Below, one piece after another: positions 31,210 through 40,898 of a DNA stretch of 64,000 nt. A program made the translations under genes and the position numbers. Under the pieces are notes generated by a model, which was not told the origin of the DNA, made no database searches, and saw only the letters and a program-made list of their open reading frames with translations. The stretch's first letter is position 1, and each line of letters begins with the position of its first letter. Origin of the DNA: Shimia gijangensis (GTDB lineage Bacteria > Pseudomonadota > Alphaproteobacteria > Rhodobacterales > Rhodobacteraceae); the NCBI RefSeq assembly GCF_900142085.1, contig NZ_FQZQ01000013.1, forward strand, positions 59,220 through 123,219, written 5' to 3'.

Positions 31210-33552
31210 TCAGGTGAACTTGTGATTACGCGGAAAACCGTAGGGTGCTTTTTTGCCCACACCAGCCCGTTTGCCAACCCAATCGCGCATGTCAGGTTCA
31301 TGGCGGGTTTTGCCACCGCCCATTTCCCACTTTAACCCCTCTTCGAGGTTGAAGGTGGTCAGATCGGACAGGCCGCCATCCAGCTCGAGTGTACCCTGAC
31401 GTCCACGTGCCATGTTGTATTTCTGAATGCGCACGCCCTTGCCGCGCCCCATTTCTGGCAGTTCATCGACCGGGAACACCAGGAATTTACCGTTTTCCGA
31501 GACCACAGCGACGTGATCGCCAACCACCGGAATACAAATCTTGGCTTTGTTGTCATCTTTGACGTTGAGAACCTGTTTGCCGCTGCGTGTCTGGGCCACC
31601 ACATCTTTTTCGGGCACCACAAAACCGTCGCCCGCAGTCGAGGCCAAAAGCAATCGTCGCTCGGGATCATGGATCAGAATATCGAGAATTTCGGCCTCGT
31701 TGGGCAGATCCACCATCAGGCGCAGAGGTTCTCCCATGCCGCGCCCGCCGGGCAGATTGGCCGCACTAAGGGTGTAGAACCGGCCGTTTGTGCCAAACAC
31801 CAACAGGCGGTCGGTGGTTTCGGCGTGGAAGATAAACCGAGGCCCGTCGCCGTCTTTGAATTTCAGCTCGCGGGTCAGGTCAATATGGCCCGACATCGCA
31901 CGAATCCAGCCCATTTGCGAACAGACCACAGTGATTGGCTCGCGGTCGATCATCGCCTCAAGCGGCACTTCTTCGACGTTGCCTGCTTCGGCAAAGACCG
32001 TCCGGCGCGCGCCGCCTTCATAGTCCTTGCCAAACATCTTTTTGGCATCTTTCAGCTGCTCGCTGATGCGCGCCCACTGCAGATCGTCGCTTTCCAGCAG
32101 GTCTTCCAGCTGGGCGCGTTCTTCCATCAGGGCGTCCCGCTCGCGTACAAGTTCCAGCTCTTCGAGACGGCGCAAAGACCGCAGGCGCATGTTGAGGATG
32201 GCTTCGGCCTGAACCTCGGACAACTCACCTTCGCCGCTGGCGGGCAGCGGAGACACATAGTCTTTTTCCGAAATCGCGCGAACATGGTCGCGACCCCAAT
32301 CCTCGGCCATCAGAGCCTGTTTGGGCGCATCATCATAGCGGATGATGTCGATCACGCGATCCAGATTGAGGAAGGCAATGATAAAGCCTTCGAGCACTTC
32401 CAGCCGGTGATCGATTTTCTCCATCCGATGGGTGGAGCGGCGCACAAGCACTTCGCGGCGGAAATCAAGAAAGGCCTTGAGCACTTCCTTCATCGAGCAG
32501 ACCTTGGGGGTCACACCGTCAATCAGCACGTTCATATTGAGGCTGAAGCGCACTTCGAGATCGCTGTTGCGATACATCATGCCCATCAGCACTTCGGGGT
32601 CCACGTTTTTAGAGCGCGGCTCGAGGATCAGGCGAATGTCTTCGGCGCTTTCGTCGCGCACATCAGCAAGGATCGGAATTTTCTTGGTTTGAATCAGTTC
32701 AGCGATCTTTTCGATCAGCTTGGACTTTTGCACCTGATAGGGGATTTCGGTGACTAAGATCTGCCATTGACCGCGGCCTAAATCTTCCACTTCCCATTTA
32801 CAGCGAAGCCGGAACGATCCGCGCCCCGTGCGATAGGCCTGAGCGATATTTTCGCGCGGCTCAACAATCACGCCGCCGGTCGGGAAATCCGGACCCGGCA
32901 CATAGTTCAGCAGAGTGTCTTCGCGCACATCGGGCGTCTTGATCATATGCAGACAGGCGTCGCAAAGTTCCGAGATATTATGCGGAGGAATGTTGGTCGC
33001 CATGCCCACAGCGATGCCCGATGACCCATTGGCCAACAGATTCGGAAATGTCGCGGGTAATACAACCGGCTCGGTCAAAGTGCCGTCGTAATTCTCGCGG
33101 AAGTCGACTGCGTTTTCGTTTAAACCTTCTAACAGAGCTTCGGCGACCGACGTCATCCGGGCTTCGGTATAGCGCGAGGCCGCCGGATTATCGCCGTCGA
33201 TATTGCCAAAGTTGCCCTGACCGTCGACCAACGGATAGCGCACGTTAAAGTCCTGCGCGAGCCGCGCCATGGCGTCGTAAATCGCGGCATCACCATGCGG
33301 GTGATAGTTGCCCATAACGTCGCCGCTGATCTTGGCGGATTTGCGAAACCCACCCGTTGCAGACAGCTTAAGTTCCCGCATTGCATAGAGAATTCGGCGA
33401 TGCACTGGTTTCAAGCCATCGCGCGCATCCGGCAACGCCCGGTGCATAATCGTGCTTAAAGCATAGGTCAGATACCTCTCGCCGATGGCGCGGCGCAGGG
33501 GTTCAGTCACTTCGCCCACAGGCTGGTCTTCGTCGTCGATCAGATCATTCAT
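31210..33552 (-). CDS. parC: DNA topoisomerase IV subunit A
   Basis: A protein of 780 residues. The catalytic tyrosine is in [10 protein letters not shown] and the quinolone-interaction region reads [15 protein letters not shown]; the C-terminal part is a beta-pinwheel ending in a basic tail. The length and sequence fit ParC rather than GyrA. With parE (not in the window) it decatenates chromosomes in the cytoplasm. It is a single-gene unit with its own terminator and a 158-bp region before the divergent SH3 gene. Confidence 0.95.
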   Translation of the reverse strand: MNDLIDDEDQPVGEVTEPLRRAIGERYLTYALSTIMHRALPDARDGLKPVHRRILYAMRELKLSATGGFRKSAKISGDVMGNYHPHGDAAIYDAMARLAQDFNVRYPLVDGQGNFGNIDGDNPAASRYTEARMTSVAEALLEGLNENAVDFRENYDGTLTEPVVLPATFPNLLANGSSGIAVGMATNIPPHNISELCDACLHMIKTPDVREDTLLNYVPGPDFPTGGVIVEPRENIAQAYRTGRGSFRLRCKWEVEDLGRGQWQILVTEIPYQVQKSKLIEKIAELIQTKKIPILADVRDESAEDIRLILEPRSKNVDPEVLMGMMYRNSDLEVRFSLNMNVLIDGVTPKVCSMKEVLKAFLDFRREVLVRRSTHRMEKIDHRLEVLEGFIIAFLNLDRVIDIIRYDDAPKQALMAEDWGRDHVRAISEKDYVSPLPASGEGELSEVQAEAILNMRLRSLRRLEELELVRERDALMEERAQLEDLLESDDLQWARISEQLKDAKKMFGKDYEGGARRTVFAEAGNVEEVPLEAMIDREPITVVCSQMGWIRAMSGHIDLTRELKFKDGDGPRFIFHAETTDRLLVFGTNGRFYTLSAANLPGGRGMGEPLRLMVDLPNEAEILDILIHDPERRLLLASTAGDGFVVPEKDVVAQTRSGKQVLNVKDDNKAKICIPVVGDHVAVVSENGKFLVFPVDELPEMGRGKGVRIQKYNMARGRQGTLELDGGLSDLTTFNLEEGLKWEMGGGKTRHEPDMRDWVGKRAGVGKKAPYGFPRNHKFT

Positions 33553-33710
33553 AAACTCGGTTTAGCCCCTCTCATTCAGGCGGTAAAGCAACCAAGGGGG
33601 AAAACCATCCGTTTTTTTTCATTAAGTGAACGCCGGAAATTTGTGATACAAACAAAGCGTATTGAAGTGTGGCATTTACGCGTAGTGAGTTCGATTAGGG
33701 AGCGTTCCCA

Positions 33711-34331
33711 ATGAAGCGATTTATTCTGCTCAGCTTTATTTTTCTAGGCTGGGGGTTTTATGAATTCAGCGGTGGCGCTGAGTTCGAACCCGAACCCCCT
33801 GCCCGCCTGGCCCGTTATGAAGCCGAAAAGGTGGCGCGCGATGATGCGGCCAGAAAATCTGAGGCGGCGCATAAAAAAGCCGTGGCTGAAGCCGCGAAGT
33901 CTCAAAAGTCGAAACCAGCTGACGTTCAACTGGTCTCGTTGGATGTTTCTAACACCCAATCGGTTCTGACCGGCGCGACCAATCCTAATGGGGCAACCTT
34001 TATCCCTGTTGCCCCGCGCAAGACATTGTTCTCCGCCCCTTCACCGACGCCTCAGGGTGAAGTTGCATTGATCAGCCACCCCGCGACCGAAATTGCGGAC
34101 GAGTCTGTGGAAGAAGTTGCAAAAGCCAAAGTCGATCTGCGTAAAGTAAGGTCTGCGCGGGTCAACATGCGTAACGGTCCCGGCACACAGTACAGCGTCC
34201 TAGGTAAGCTGAAACGCGGGGATCAGGTGACGATCCTGCAAGAGCCAGGAAATGGCTGGGTTAAGCTGAAGGTTGTGGAAGGTGGACGTATTGGGTGGAT
34301 ATCAGCCAGCCTGCTGGCCAAGGTCGACTGA
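33711..34331 (+). CDS. SH3-domain protein with N-terminal membrane anchor
   Basis: A protein of 206 residues. A signal/anchor (MKRFILLSFIFLGWGFYEF) is followed by a charged Ala/Lys/Glu-rich linker (about 25-70) and a C-terminal bacterial SH3 domain (about 147-205) with VNMRNGPGTQYSVLGKLKRG and WISASLL. Such domains bind peptidoglycan or peptides in the periplasm. No catalytic domain is present. It is divergent from parC. Confidence 0.85.
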   Translation: MKRFILLSFIFLGWGFYEFSGGAEFEPEPPARLARYEAEKVARDDAARKSEAAHKKAVAEAAKSQKSKPADVQLVSLDVSNTQSVLTGATNPNGATFIPVAPRKTLFSAPSPTPQGEVALISHPATEIADESVEEVAKAKVDLRKVRSARVNMRNGPGTQYSVLGKLKRGDQVTILQEPGNGWVKLKVVEGGRIGWISASLLAKVD

Positions 34332-34420
34332 CCGTTAGTGTTTCTGATTGAAGGCGCACCAATTGTTGCTCTGTCCACCAATTGCCCGTAGCAAAGGGCA
34401 AACAGGACAGGCACCACACA

Positions 34421-35254
34421 ATGACAGGCAAATCCATTCTAATCACCGGATGCTCTTCGGGCATTGGGTATGACGCCGCACACGGGTTGCGAGATCGCGG
34501 ATGGCGGGTGTTTGCGTCGTGTCGGCAGGAAGCCGATTGTATCCGGCTTCGCGAAGAAGGGTTTGAAAGCCCGCTTATCGATTACACGGATACGGCCACC
34601 ATTCATTCGGGCCTTGCCGAAGTGCTGAAAGCCACGGGCGGCACGCTGGACGCACTTTTCAACAATGGCGCCTATGGGCTGCCCGGCGCCGTAGAAGACC
34701 TGCCCACTGATGGTTTAAGAGACATTTTTGAAACCAATGTCTTTGGCTGGCACGAACTGACGCTGGCGGTGATTCCGGTGATGCGCGCGCAAGGGCACGG
34801 GCGGATCATCAACAACTCCTCTGTATTGGGTTTCATCACCTTTGCCTGGCGCGGGGCCTATGTGGCAACGAAATTTGCGCTTGAAGGTTTGACCGACACC
34901 CTGCGGATCGAAATGCGCGACACGCCCATTCAGGTTGTGTTGATCCAACCGGGACCCATAACCAGTGATTTCCGTAAAAACGCGGCGCGCGGGTTTGAGC
35001 GTTGGATCGACTGGGAAAACTCCGCCCGCGCAGATCAATACCGCAATAGCCTGCTGAAACGCCTTTATGCCGCCCAAAGCGATGCCGATTTCTTTGAGCT
35101 GCCCTCATCCGCGGTGACCAAGAAGCTGGTCCATGCTTTAGAATCGCGACACCCGAAGGCGCGTTACATGGTGACAACGCCAACCTATGCGCTGAACATT
35201 GCGCGCAGGATCATGCCGACGCGTCTTTTGGATTGGCTCATTGCCAAAGGCTGA
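34421..35254 (+). CDS. Short-chain dehydrogenase/reductase
   Basis: A protein of 277 residues with the NAD(P) loop GCSSGIG (near residue 10), NNGAYG, the catalytic Ser of NNSSVLG and YVATK (Tyr-x-x-x-Lys). The C-terminal region fits the classical retinol-dehydrogenase/ketoreductase-like SDR group; the substrate is unknown. The ATG at 34421 with AGGACAGG upstream is chosen over a 13-codon extension. It is followed by the HIG1-type gene on the same strand. Confidence 0.9.
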   Translation: MTGKSILITGCSSGIGYDAAHGLRDRGWRVFASCRQEADCIRLREEGFESPLIDYTDTATIHSGLAEVLKATGGTLDALFNNGAYGLPGAVEDLPTDGLRDIFETNVFGWHELTLAVIPVMRAQGHGRIINNSSVLGFITFAWRGAYVATKFALEGLTDTLRIEMRDTPIQVVLIQPGPITSDFRKNAARGFERWIDWENSARADQYRNSLLKRLYAAQSDADFFELPSSAVTKKLVHALESRHPKARYMVTTPTYALNIARRIMPTRLLDWLIAKG

Positions 35255-35318
35255 GCGGGTGTTATTTCCTGTCGCAAGGGCCTAAAACAGCCGCAAGTTT
35301 ACCGCGAGGAGTAGAATC

Positions 35319-35537
35319 ATGAACGAATCTGGTCTGGCCAATGACCCGCTCTTCTGGGTGGTGGCAGCCGCCTCTTTGGGGGTTCTGGCGATCCTGATGA
35401 TCGGTATTGGGGGCTTTGCCAAAGGCGGGGAATTCAACCGCAAACACGCCAACAAGATCATGCGCTGGCGGATTGGGGCACAGTTTGTGGCCGTCGTTTT
35501 GATCCTGCTGTTTGTCTGGCTGCGAAACGGAGGCTGA
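35319..35537 (+). CDS. HIG1-type small twin-transmembrane protein
   Basis: A protein of 72 residues with two membrane helices (about 11-31 and 50-67) and the connecting GGEFNRKHANKIMRWRIGAQ loop typical of HIG1-domain proteins, which in known cases stabilise respiratory complexes. GAGGAG precedes the ATG. It ends 4 bp before the adenosyltransferase start, whose GGAGG lies inside its last codons. Confidence 0.85.
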   Translation: MNESGLANDPLFWVVAAASLGVLAILMIGIGGFAKGGEFNRKHANKIMRWRIGAQFVAVVLILLFVWLRNGG

Positions 35538-35541
35538 AGAC

Positions 35542-36114
35542 ATGGTTGTTCTGAACAAAATCTACACCCGTACCGGCGATAAAGGCACGACCGCTCTTGG
35601 CAACGGGGATCGCGTTTCCAAACATGATGCACGCGTCAATGCCTATGGCACCTCTGACGAGCTAAATGCCACGCTGGGCGTCGCCCGATTGCATGCATCA
35701 GGCGAAATAGACGCCCTGCTGTCTGCCATTCAGAACGATCTTTTTGACCTTGGCGCAGACCTTTGCCGGCCTGATCTGGCTCAGGACGCTGAGGCCGAGT
35801 ACCCACCACTGCGTATGATTGAGGCGCAGGTGACACGACTGGAAGCTGAAATCGATCGAATGAACGCTGACCTGAACCCGTTGCGCAGTTTCATTCTGCC
35901 CGGTGGCTCTGCTTTGTCCGCGCATTTGCATATTTGCCGAACCGTTGCGCGACGTGCCGAGCGCCTTGCCACAGAGCTTTCTGAGGTGGCCGAGGTCAAT
36001 CCACATGTTGTGAAATATCTCAACCGTCTGTCCGACTGGTTTTTCGTCGCCGCCAGAGTTGCCAACAACAACGGTTCCGACGATGTTTTATGGGTTCCGG
36101 GCGCAAACCGTTAA
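35542..36114 (+). CDS. PduO-type cob(I)alamin adenosyltransferase
   Basis: A protein of 190 residues with the N-terminal ATP-binding motif KIYTRTGDKGTTAL, the conserved VNAYGTSDELNA and the later RRAERLATEL helix. It makes adenosylcobalamin from cob(I)alamin and ATP, the cofactor of methylmalonyl-CoA and ethylmalonyl-CoA mutases. It is translationally close to the HIG1 gene. The start at 35542 replaces an unsupported 10-codon extension. Confidence 0.93.
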   Translation: MVVLNKIYTRTGDKGTTALGNGDRVSKHDARVNAYGTSDELNATLGVARLHASGEIDALLSAIQNDLFDLGADLCRPDLAQDAEAEYPPLRMIEAQVTRLEAEIDRMNADLNPLRSFILPGGSALSAHLHICRTVARRAERLATELSEVAEVNPHVVKYLNRLSDWFFVAARVANNNGSDDVLWVPGANR

Positions 36115-36142
36115 TCCCGGCTTCGCCCAAATTCCATATTCT

Positions 36143-36931
36143 TTACAGCCCCTTGAACACAGGTTTTTGCTTGGTGAAGAACGCGGTGATTGCATTGCCG
36201 GAATCTTCAGAGTTGGCGCATTTCATCTGATACTCGCTTTCCAGCAAAGCAATCTGATCGTGGCTTTGCATGTGGGCTTCGCGCATGATCCGCTTGCTAA
36301 ACGCCAAACTTAACGGCGCGCGATCAGCAAGGGACGCAGCCCAGCTTTGGGCATCCATCAGTACGGTATCATCGGCTGTGACTTTGTTGACGATCCCCAT
36401 TTCAAGGCAGGTGGCTGCAGTGATATGCTCGGCTTCGGCAATCGCGGCAAAGGCCCGTTTGGAGCCCATATGTTGCAACAGCAACCAGCTAAGACCGCCG
36501 TCAGGCACGAGCCCAATGTTGGTGAACGGGGCAAAACACGTGGCGCTTTCAGCCATCACGGCCAAATCGCAAGACAGCGCAATCGAAAGCCCGACGCCCC
36601 CGGCAACCCCATTGATCGCGGCAACGTAAATCTTGTCGCTTTTCGTGATGCCATCAAGGATCGGTTTGTAGTCCCGCACCGAGATGTCAAACATGCCTTT
36701 CTTGGTGACAAAATCGCCAAGTTCCTTCAGGTCAGTGCCAGACGTAAAGGAATTCCCTGACCCGGTCAGCACGATCACCCTTACCGCCTTATTCGCTTCT
36801 GCATCGGCCTGTGCTGCACGAATGGCCATGCGCAAATCATGGTTCAATGCATTCATCGCTTTGGGCCGATTGAGCTGGATTGTCGCGACATGGCCGTCGA
36901 CCGAATAGTTCACAAGGCTTTCGTCACTCAT
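36143..36931 (-). CDS. Enoyl-CoA hydratase/isomerase family protein, PaaG-like
   Basis: A crotonase-fold protein of 262 residues with the oxyanion-hole segment SGTDLKELGD and INGVAGGVGLSIALSCDLA. The two catalytic glutamates of true hydratases are not evident; the motif GLVPDGG places Asp144 where isomerases such as PaaG and Eci have their acid. I therefore favour an isomerase. AGGAGAACG precedes the ATG. It converges on the adenosyltransferase gene and is divergent from etfB. Confidence 0.88.
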   Translation of the reverse strand: MSDESLVNYSVDGHVATIQLNRPKAMNALNHDLRMAIRAAQADAEANKAVRVIVLTGSGNSFTSGTDLKELGDFVTKKGMFDISVRDYKPILDGITKSDKIYVAAINGVAGGVGLSIALSCDLAVMAESATCFAPFTNIGLVPDGGLSWLLLQHMGSKRAFAAIAEAEHITAATCLEMGIVNKVTADDTVLMDAQSWAASLADRAPLSLAFSKRIMREAHMQSHDQIALLESEYQMKCANSEDSGNAITAFFTKQKPVFKGL

Positions 36932-37218
36932 GGCGTTCTCCTAAATACCTGTTGCCGCAATAAGAGCAGGAATACCCGTCACCGCCAGCCCCGTCCGCAA
37001 ACGACGTTGGGGCACGATTACCTCTCTTGGCGTCAAACAAGTTTCCCTTCGGCAACATTCTTGCAAAGAAATTGCGGTGAATCCCGAAAACGCGACGTCG
37101 TAGGAGCGTGACGTGACGATTTTGCGCTGTTTTACCGCCACGCAAGATTATATCACGTCCGGGAGAGTTATTCGCTGAGTCGTTACCTCGACTCACCATT
37201 TGAAGGAGTCTTATGCCA

Positions 37219-37977
37219 ATGAAGGTACTCGTGCCTGTAAAGCGCGTGATTGACTATAACGTGAAAGTGCGCGTCAAAGCGGACGGAAGCGGTGTTGATC
37301 TCGCCAACGTGAAAATGTCGATGAACCCATTCGACGAGATTGCTGTCGAAGAGGCGATCCGCCTGAAAGAGGCTGGCAAAGCCGAAGAAGTGATCGCTGT
37401 ATCGATCGGCGTCAAGCAATCCCAGGAAACGCTGCGGACTGCGTTGGCCATGGGTGCTGACCGCGCCATTCTGGTTGTGGCCACCGACGACGTGCACGCC
37501 GACATCGAGCCTTTGGCCGTTGCCAAGATCCTTGCCAAAGTGGTTGAGGAAGAGCAGCCCGGTCTGGTTCTGGCAGGTAAGCAAGCCATCGACAACGACA
37601 TGAACGCCACTGGCCAGATGCTGTCGGCACTGCTCGGTTGGTCACAAGGCACATTCGCCTCTGAGCTGGACATCGACGGCGACAAAGCTGTTGTGACCCG
37701 CGAAGTGGACGGCGGTCTGCAAACCATCAACGTTACGATGCCTTCGATCATCACCGTTGACCTGCGTTTGAACGAACCGCGCTATGCGTCGCTGCCAAAC
37801 ATCATGAAGGCCAAGAAAAAGCCTTTGGACGAGAAAACAGCCGCCGATTACGGCGTTGACGTGACACCTCGTCTGGAAATCGTCGGCACAGCCGAGCCGG
37901 AAGCCCGTGCAGCCGGTATCATCGTTGGTTCGGTTGACGAACTGGTAGAGAAACTCAAAGAAGCGGGGGCTGTATAA
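37219..37977 (+). CDS. etfB: Electron transfer flavoprotein beta subunit
   Basis: A protein of 252 residues ([19 protein letters not shown]) with the AMP-binding region [20 protein letters not shown] and the docking loop [17 protein letters not shown]. It accepts electrons from acyl-CoA dehydrogenases. An ATG two codons earlier (37213) lies closer to AAGGAG and could be used. It overlaps etfA by one base (TAATG), so translation is coupled. Confidence 0.95.
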   Translation: MKVLVPVKRVIDYNVKVRVKADGSGVDLANVKMSMNPFDEIAVEEAIRLKEAGKAEEVIAVSIGVKQSQETLRTALAMGADRAILVVATDDVHADIEPLAVAKILAKVVEEEQPGLVLAGKQAIDNDMNATGQMLSALLGWSQGTFASELDIDGDKAVVTREVDGGLQTINVTMPSIITVDLRLNEPRYASLPNIMKAKKKPLDEKTAADYGVDVTPRLEIVGTAEPEARAAGIIVGSVDELVEKLKEAGAV

Positions 37978-38906
37978 TGGCTGTTCTTCTTCTCGCAGAA
38001 GTCAACAATGGCGAACTGGCGATGGACGCCACCGCCAAAGCTGTCACAGCAGCTAAGTCGCTGGGTGACGTGACCGTACTGGCCGCAGGTGGTTCTGCCG
38101 CTGCTGCCGGTGAAGCCGCTGCAAAAATCGACGGTGTTGCCAAGGTACTGGTTGCCGAAGACGAGTCTCTGGGCCACCGCCTTGCAGAATCGACAGCTGC
38201 GCTGATCGTCTCACTGGCTGGCGACTATGAGCACATCGTTGCTCCGGCCACCACAGACGCCAAAAACGTGATGCCACGTGTGGCAGCACTTTTGGATGTG
38301 ATGGTGATCTCGGACGCCACAGCCGTTGTCGATGGCAACACGTTTGAACGCCCAATCTACGCTGGCAACGCCAACCAGACCGTTCGTTCTTCGGATGCCA
38401 AGAAAGTCATCACTTTCCGCACATCAACATTTGATGCGGCTGGTGAAGGCGGATCTGCTTCGGTTGAAACCGTTGGTGCCGCTGCCAATCCTGGCCTGTC
38501 TTCCTGGGTGGAAGACAAGGTTGCCGCAAGCGATCGCCCCGAGCTGACTTCGGCTGGTGTGGTTGTGTCCGGCGGTCGTGGCGTTGGATCGGAAGACGAC
38601 TTCAAACTGATTGAAGGTCTGGCTGACAAACTGAACGCTGCTGTAGGCGCCTCGCGCGCAGCTGTGGACTCAGGTTATGCGCCAAACGACTGGCAGGTTG
38701 GTCAAACCGGTAAGGTTGTGGCACCTGATCTCTACATCGCTGTGGGTATCTCGGGCGCCATTCAGCACCTTGCTGGTATGAAAGACTCCAAGATCATCGT
38801 TGCGATCAACAAAGACGAAGAAGCACCGATCTTCCAGGTTGCAGATTTTGGTCTGGTTGCAGATTTGTTTGCTGCCATACCAGAACTGACTGAGAAACTC
38901 GGCTAA
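37977..38906 (+). CDS. etfA: Electron transfer flavoprotein alpha subunit
   Basis: A protein of 309 residues with the FAD signatures [10 protein letters not shown] and [16 protein letters not shown]...[13 protein letters not shown]. With EtfB it passes electrons from acyl-CoA dehydrogenases (two are encoded at 50-53 kb) to ETF-ubiquinone oxidoreductase. It ends at a strong terminator. Confidence 0.97.
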   Translation: MAVLLLAEVNNGELAMDATAKAVTAAKSLGDVTVLAAGGSAAAAGEAAAKIDGVAKVLVAEDESLGHRLAESTAALIVSLAGDYEHIVAPATTDAKNVMPRVAALLDVMVISDATAVVDGNTFERPIYAGNANQTVRSSDAKKVITFRTSTFDAAGEGGSASVETVGAAANPGLSSWVEDKVAASDRPELTSAGVVVSGGRGVGSEDDFKLIEGLADKLNAAVGASRAAVDSGYAPNDWQVGQTGKVVAPDLYIAVGISGAIQHLAGMKDSKIIVAINKDEEAPIFQVADFGLVADLFAAIPELTEKLG

Positions 38907-38928
38907 TTCTCTCGGGAATGTCTAAGAT

Positions 38929-38956
38929 AAGGCCCGCCAAATTGGCGGGCCTTTTT
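38929..38956. terminator. Terminator of etfBA
   Basis: AAGGCCCGCC...GGCGGGCCTTTTT, a perfect stem with a plus-strand T5 tail. It can serve both etfA (plus) and the convergent DUF6473 gene (minus). Confidence 0.85.
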
Positions 38957-38958
38957 CG

Positions 38959-39780
38959 TTACATACTCAACACCTTGACGAGAGCATCGGCAGCTTCCTG
39001 ATGGGCCTTTGGCCCTAACAGTCGTTTGGCAGCGGCTCTTTCCAGTTCATTGAAATGCATGCCGTTACAGTTTTGCTTTTGGGCTTCTGCACTTGCGACG
39101 GCTTCAACAACATCGTCAACCAACGGGCGAAGTGCGTCGATCATCGCGCGGTCCACGAACATCGGATCAGGGCCTAATCCCGTCTGAAGTGCAGCTTCCG
39201 CCGGAGGAGCACCAGCAAACCAAAGCAGCACTTTGCGACCGGGCACGTTGCTGAGCAACAATCGCATTCGCGCGATCCAGGCTTGCTTTAACTCGTCGCG
39301 CAACATCGCATAGCGATCCGGCGCGCGGGCGCAAAGCGTCCCAAGCATATGTCTGGTAAAGTGAAATTCCGTAAAATCGATTTCCCGAAAGACGGTTTTC
39401 ATCACATCTGACGCACCGACAAAGCGGTCGTTCCGGCGCGGATGAACCCGGTAGAATCGGTTTGACATATTTTGCGCCCCCATCACCTGAATGACGACCG
39501 TTTCTGCCCGCTGAGCAGCCAACAGGACTGTTGGATCACTCAGAAACACATCCACACCGGCATTCACGCAACCAAAGTTCACACAAACCCGGTTGATGTC
39601 TTTTTCCACAAGGTCCGGAAAAGGTTTCGCAATGAATTTTCCATAGGTTTCAGTTCCCCCCAGAAATATTGCGTATTTTTGATCCAAATTCCGCATTGGA
39701 CCGCGGAACAACAGCCGCGAGTCACCGTAGCGGCACGGCATATAATCAAGAGCTTCAGTGCCCATCTTTTCATAAGACAT
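38959..39780 (-). CDS. DUF6473-like protein of unknown function
   Basis: A protein of 273 residues starting MSYEKMGTEALDYMPCRYGD. The segment YAIFLGGTETYGKFI and the C-terminal half with NCNGMHFNELERAA match my recall of the DUF6473 family, widespread in Roseobacter genomes, with an SGNH/GSCFA-like look; no catalytic assignment is made. A GGGAATT ribosome-binding site supports the ATG at 39780. Confidence 0.65.
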   Translation of the reverse strand: MSYEKMGTEALDYMPCRYGDSRLLFRGPMRNLDQKYAIFLGGTETYGKFIAKPFPDLVEKDINRVCVNFGCVNAGVDVFLSDPTVLLAAQRAETVVIQVMGAQNMSNRFYRVHPRRNDRFVGASDVMKTVFREIDFTEFHFTRHMLGTLCARAPDRYAMLRDELKQAWIARMRLLLSNVPGRKVLLWFAGAPPAEAALQTGLGPDPMFVDRAMIDALRPLVDDVVEAVASAEAQKQNCNGMHFNELERAAAKRLLGPKAHQEAADALVKVLSM

Positions 39781-39937
39781 AATTCCCACCATTTAGTTCA
39801 CCCAATAGCGAGACTGGCTGATTCCTCTTTCCAAACCGTCAATGTTCCACCTTGTCTCAAGTTTTCATGGATTGAACCTCTTGCAGCCCCCCAACCAGCA
39901 GGCATAAGGTCAGGTCAAAGAGGAAAAGGGCCGGATC

Positions 39938-40813
39938 ATGGAAATCAAATCAGTCGGTATTGTTGGCGCGGGTCAAATGGGCAACGGAATTGCCCATGTC
40001 ATGGCTCTTGCTGGCTACGACGTTCTGTTGAATGACATCAATCAGGACTCGCTGGATGCCGCGATGGCCCGCATTGACAAAAACATGGAACGCCAGGTGT
40101 CTCGCAGTTTGATTTCTGCAGAAGACAAGGCAAACGGGCTACTTCGGATCAAGACCACGTTGGCTTTGCCAGACCTTGGGCAGACCGATCTGGTCATCGA
40201 GGCTGCCGCAGAGCGCGAAGAGATCAAGGACAAGATCTTTGACACGTTGCTGCCCCATCTTCAGCCCCACACGATCCTGACTTCAAACACGTCGTCGATC
40301 TCAATCACCCGTCTGGCCAGCCGCACAGATCGCCCCGAAAAGTTCATGGGGTTCCACTTTATGAACCCGGTGCCGCTGATGAAACTGGTCGAACTGATCC
40401 GTGGAATCGCAACCGACGAAGAAACGTACAAAGCGTGCCATGATATTGTTACAAGGCTGGATAAAACCGCTGCCAGCGCAGAGGACTTCCCGGCGTTCAT
40501 CGTCAATCGTATTCTGATCCCGATGATCAACGAGGCCTGCTATACTTTGTATGAGGGTGTCGGCAACGTCGCTTCTATCGACAACGCCATGAAACTGGGT
40601 GCGAACCATCCAATGGGCCCGCTTGAGCTTGCGGATTTCATCGGGCTGGACACTTGCCTGGCGATTATGAATGTGTTGCACGAAGGTCTGGCAGACACAA
40701 AATATCGCCCCTGTCCTTTGTTGACAAAATACGTCGAAGCGGGCTGGTTGGGTCGCAAAACCAAACGCGGCTTTTATGACTACCGCGGTGAAGCTCCGGT
40801 GCCGACGCGCTAG
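39938..40813 (+). CDS. 3-hydroxybutyryl-CoA dehydrogenase
   Basis: A protein of 291 residues with the NAD Rossmann motif GIVGAGQMGNGIAHV (7-21), NTSSISIT and the catalytic HFMNPVP (His near 140) and the C-terminal helical domain ending LGRKTKRGFYDY. It oxidises 3-hydroxyacyl-CoA to acetoacetyl-CoA or the reverse, in fatty acid/polyhydroxybutyrate metabolism. The etfBA pair and crotonase nearby fit acyl-CoA turnover. The symbol hbd is plausible. Confidence 0.93.
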   Translation: MEIKSVGIVGAGQMGNGIAHVMALAGYDVLLNDINQDSLDAAMARIDKNMERQVSRSLISAEDKANGLLRIKTTLALPDLGQTDLVIEAAAEREEIKDKIFDTLLPHLQPHTILTSNTSSISITRLASRTDRPEKFMGFHFMNPVPLMKLVELIRGIATDEETYKACHDIVTRLDKTAASAEDFPAFIVNRILIPMINEACYTLYEGVGNVASIDNAMKLGANHPMGPLELADFIGLDTCLAIMNVLHEGLADTKYRPCPLLTKYVEAGWLGRKTKRGFYDYRGEAPVPTR

Positions 40814-40844
40814 TTTTTGATATGACGTGTGATCTTGCGTCCAC

Positions 40845-40868
40845 CGCTTGACCCTTCGGGGGCAAGCG
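40845..40868. terminator. cUUCGg-capped hairpin between convergent genes
   Basis: CGCTTG-A-CCC-TTCG-GGG-G-CAAGCG forms a very stable stem with one mismatch and a UUCG tetraloop. There is no U run. It is followed at once by a smaller GCGCA/TGCGC hairpin. It lies between the dehydrogenase and the acyltransferase stops. Confidence 0.45.
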
Positions 40869-40898
40869 CATCCTGTGCGCCCTGGGCGCTCTTTTGGA

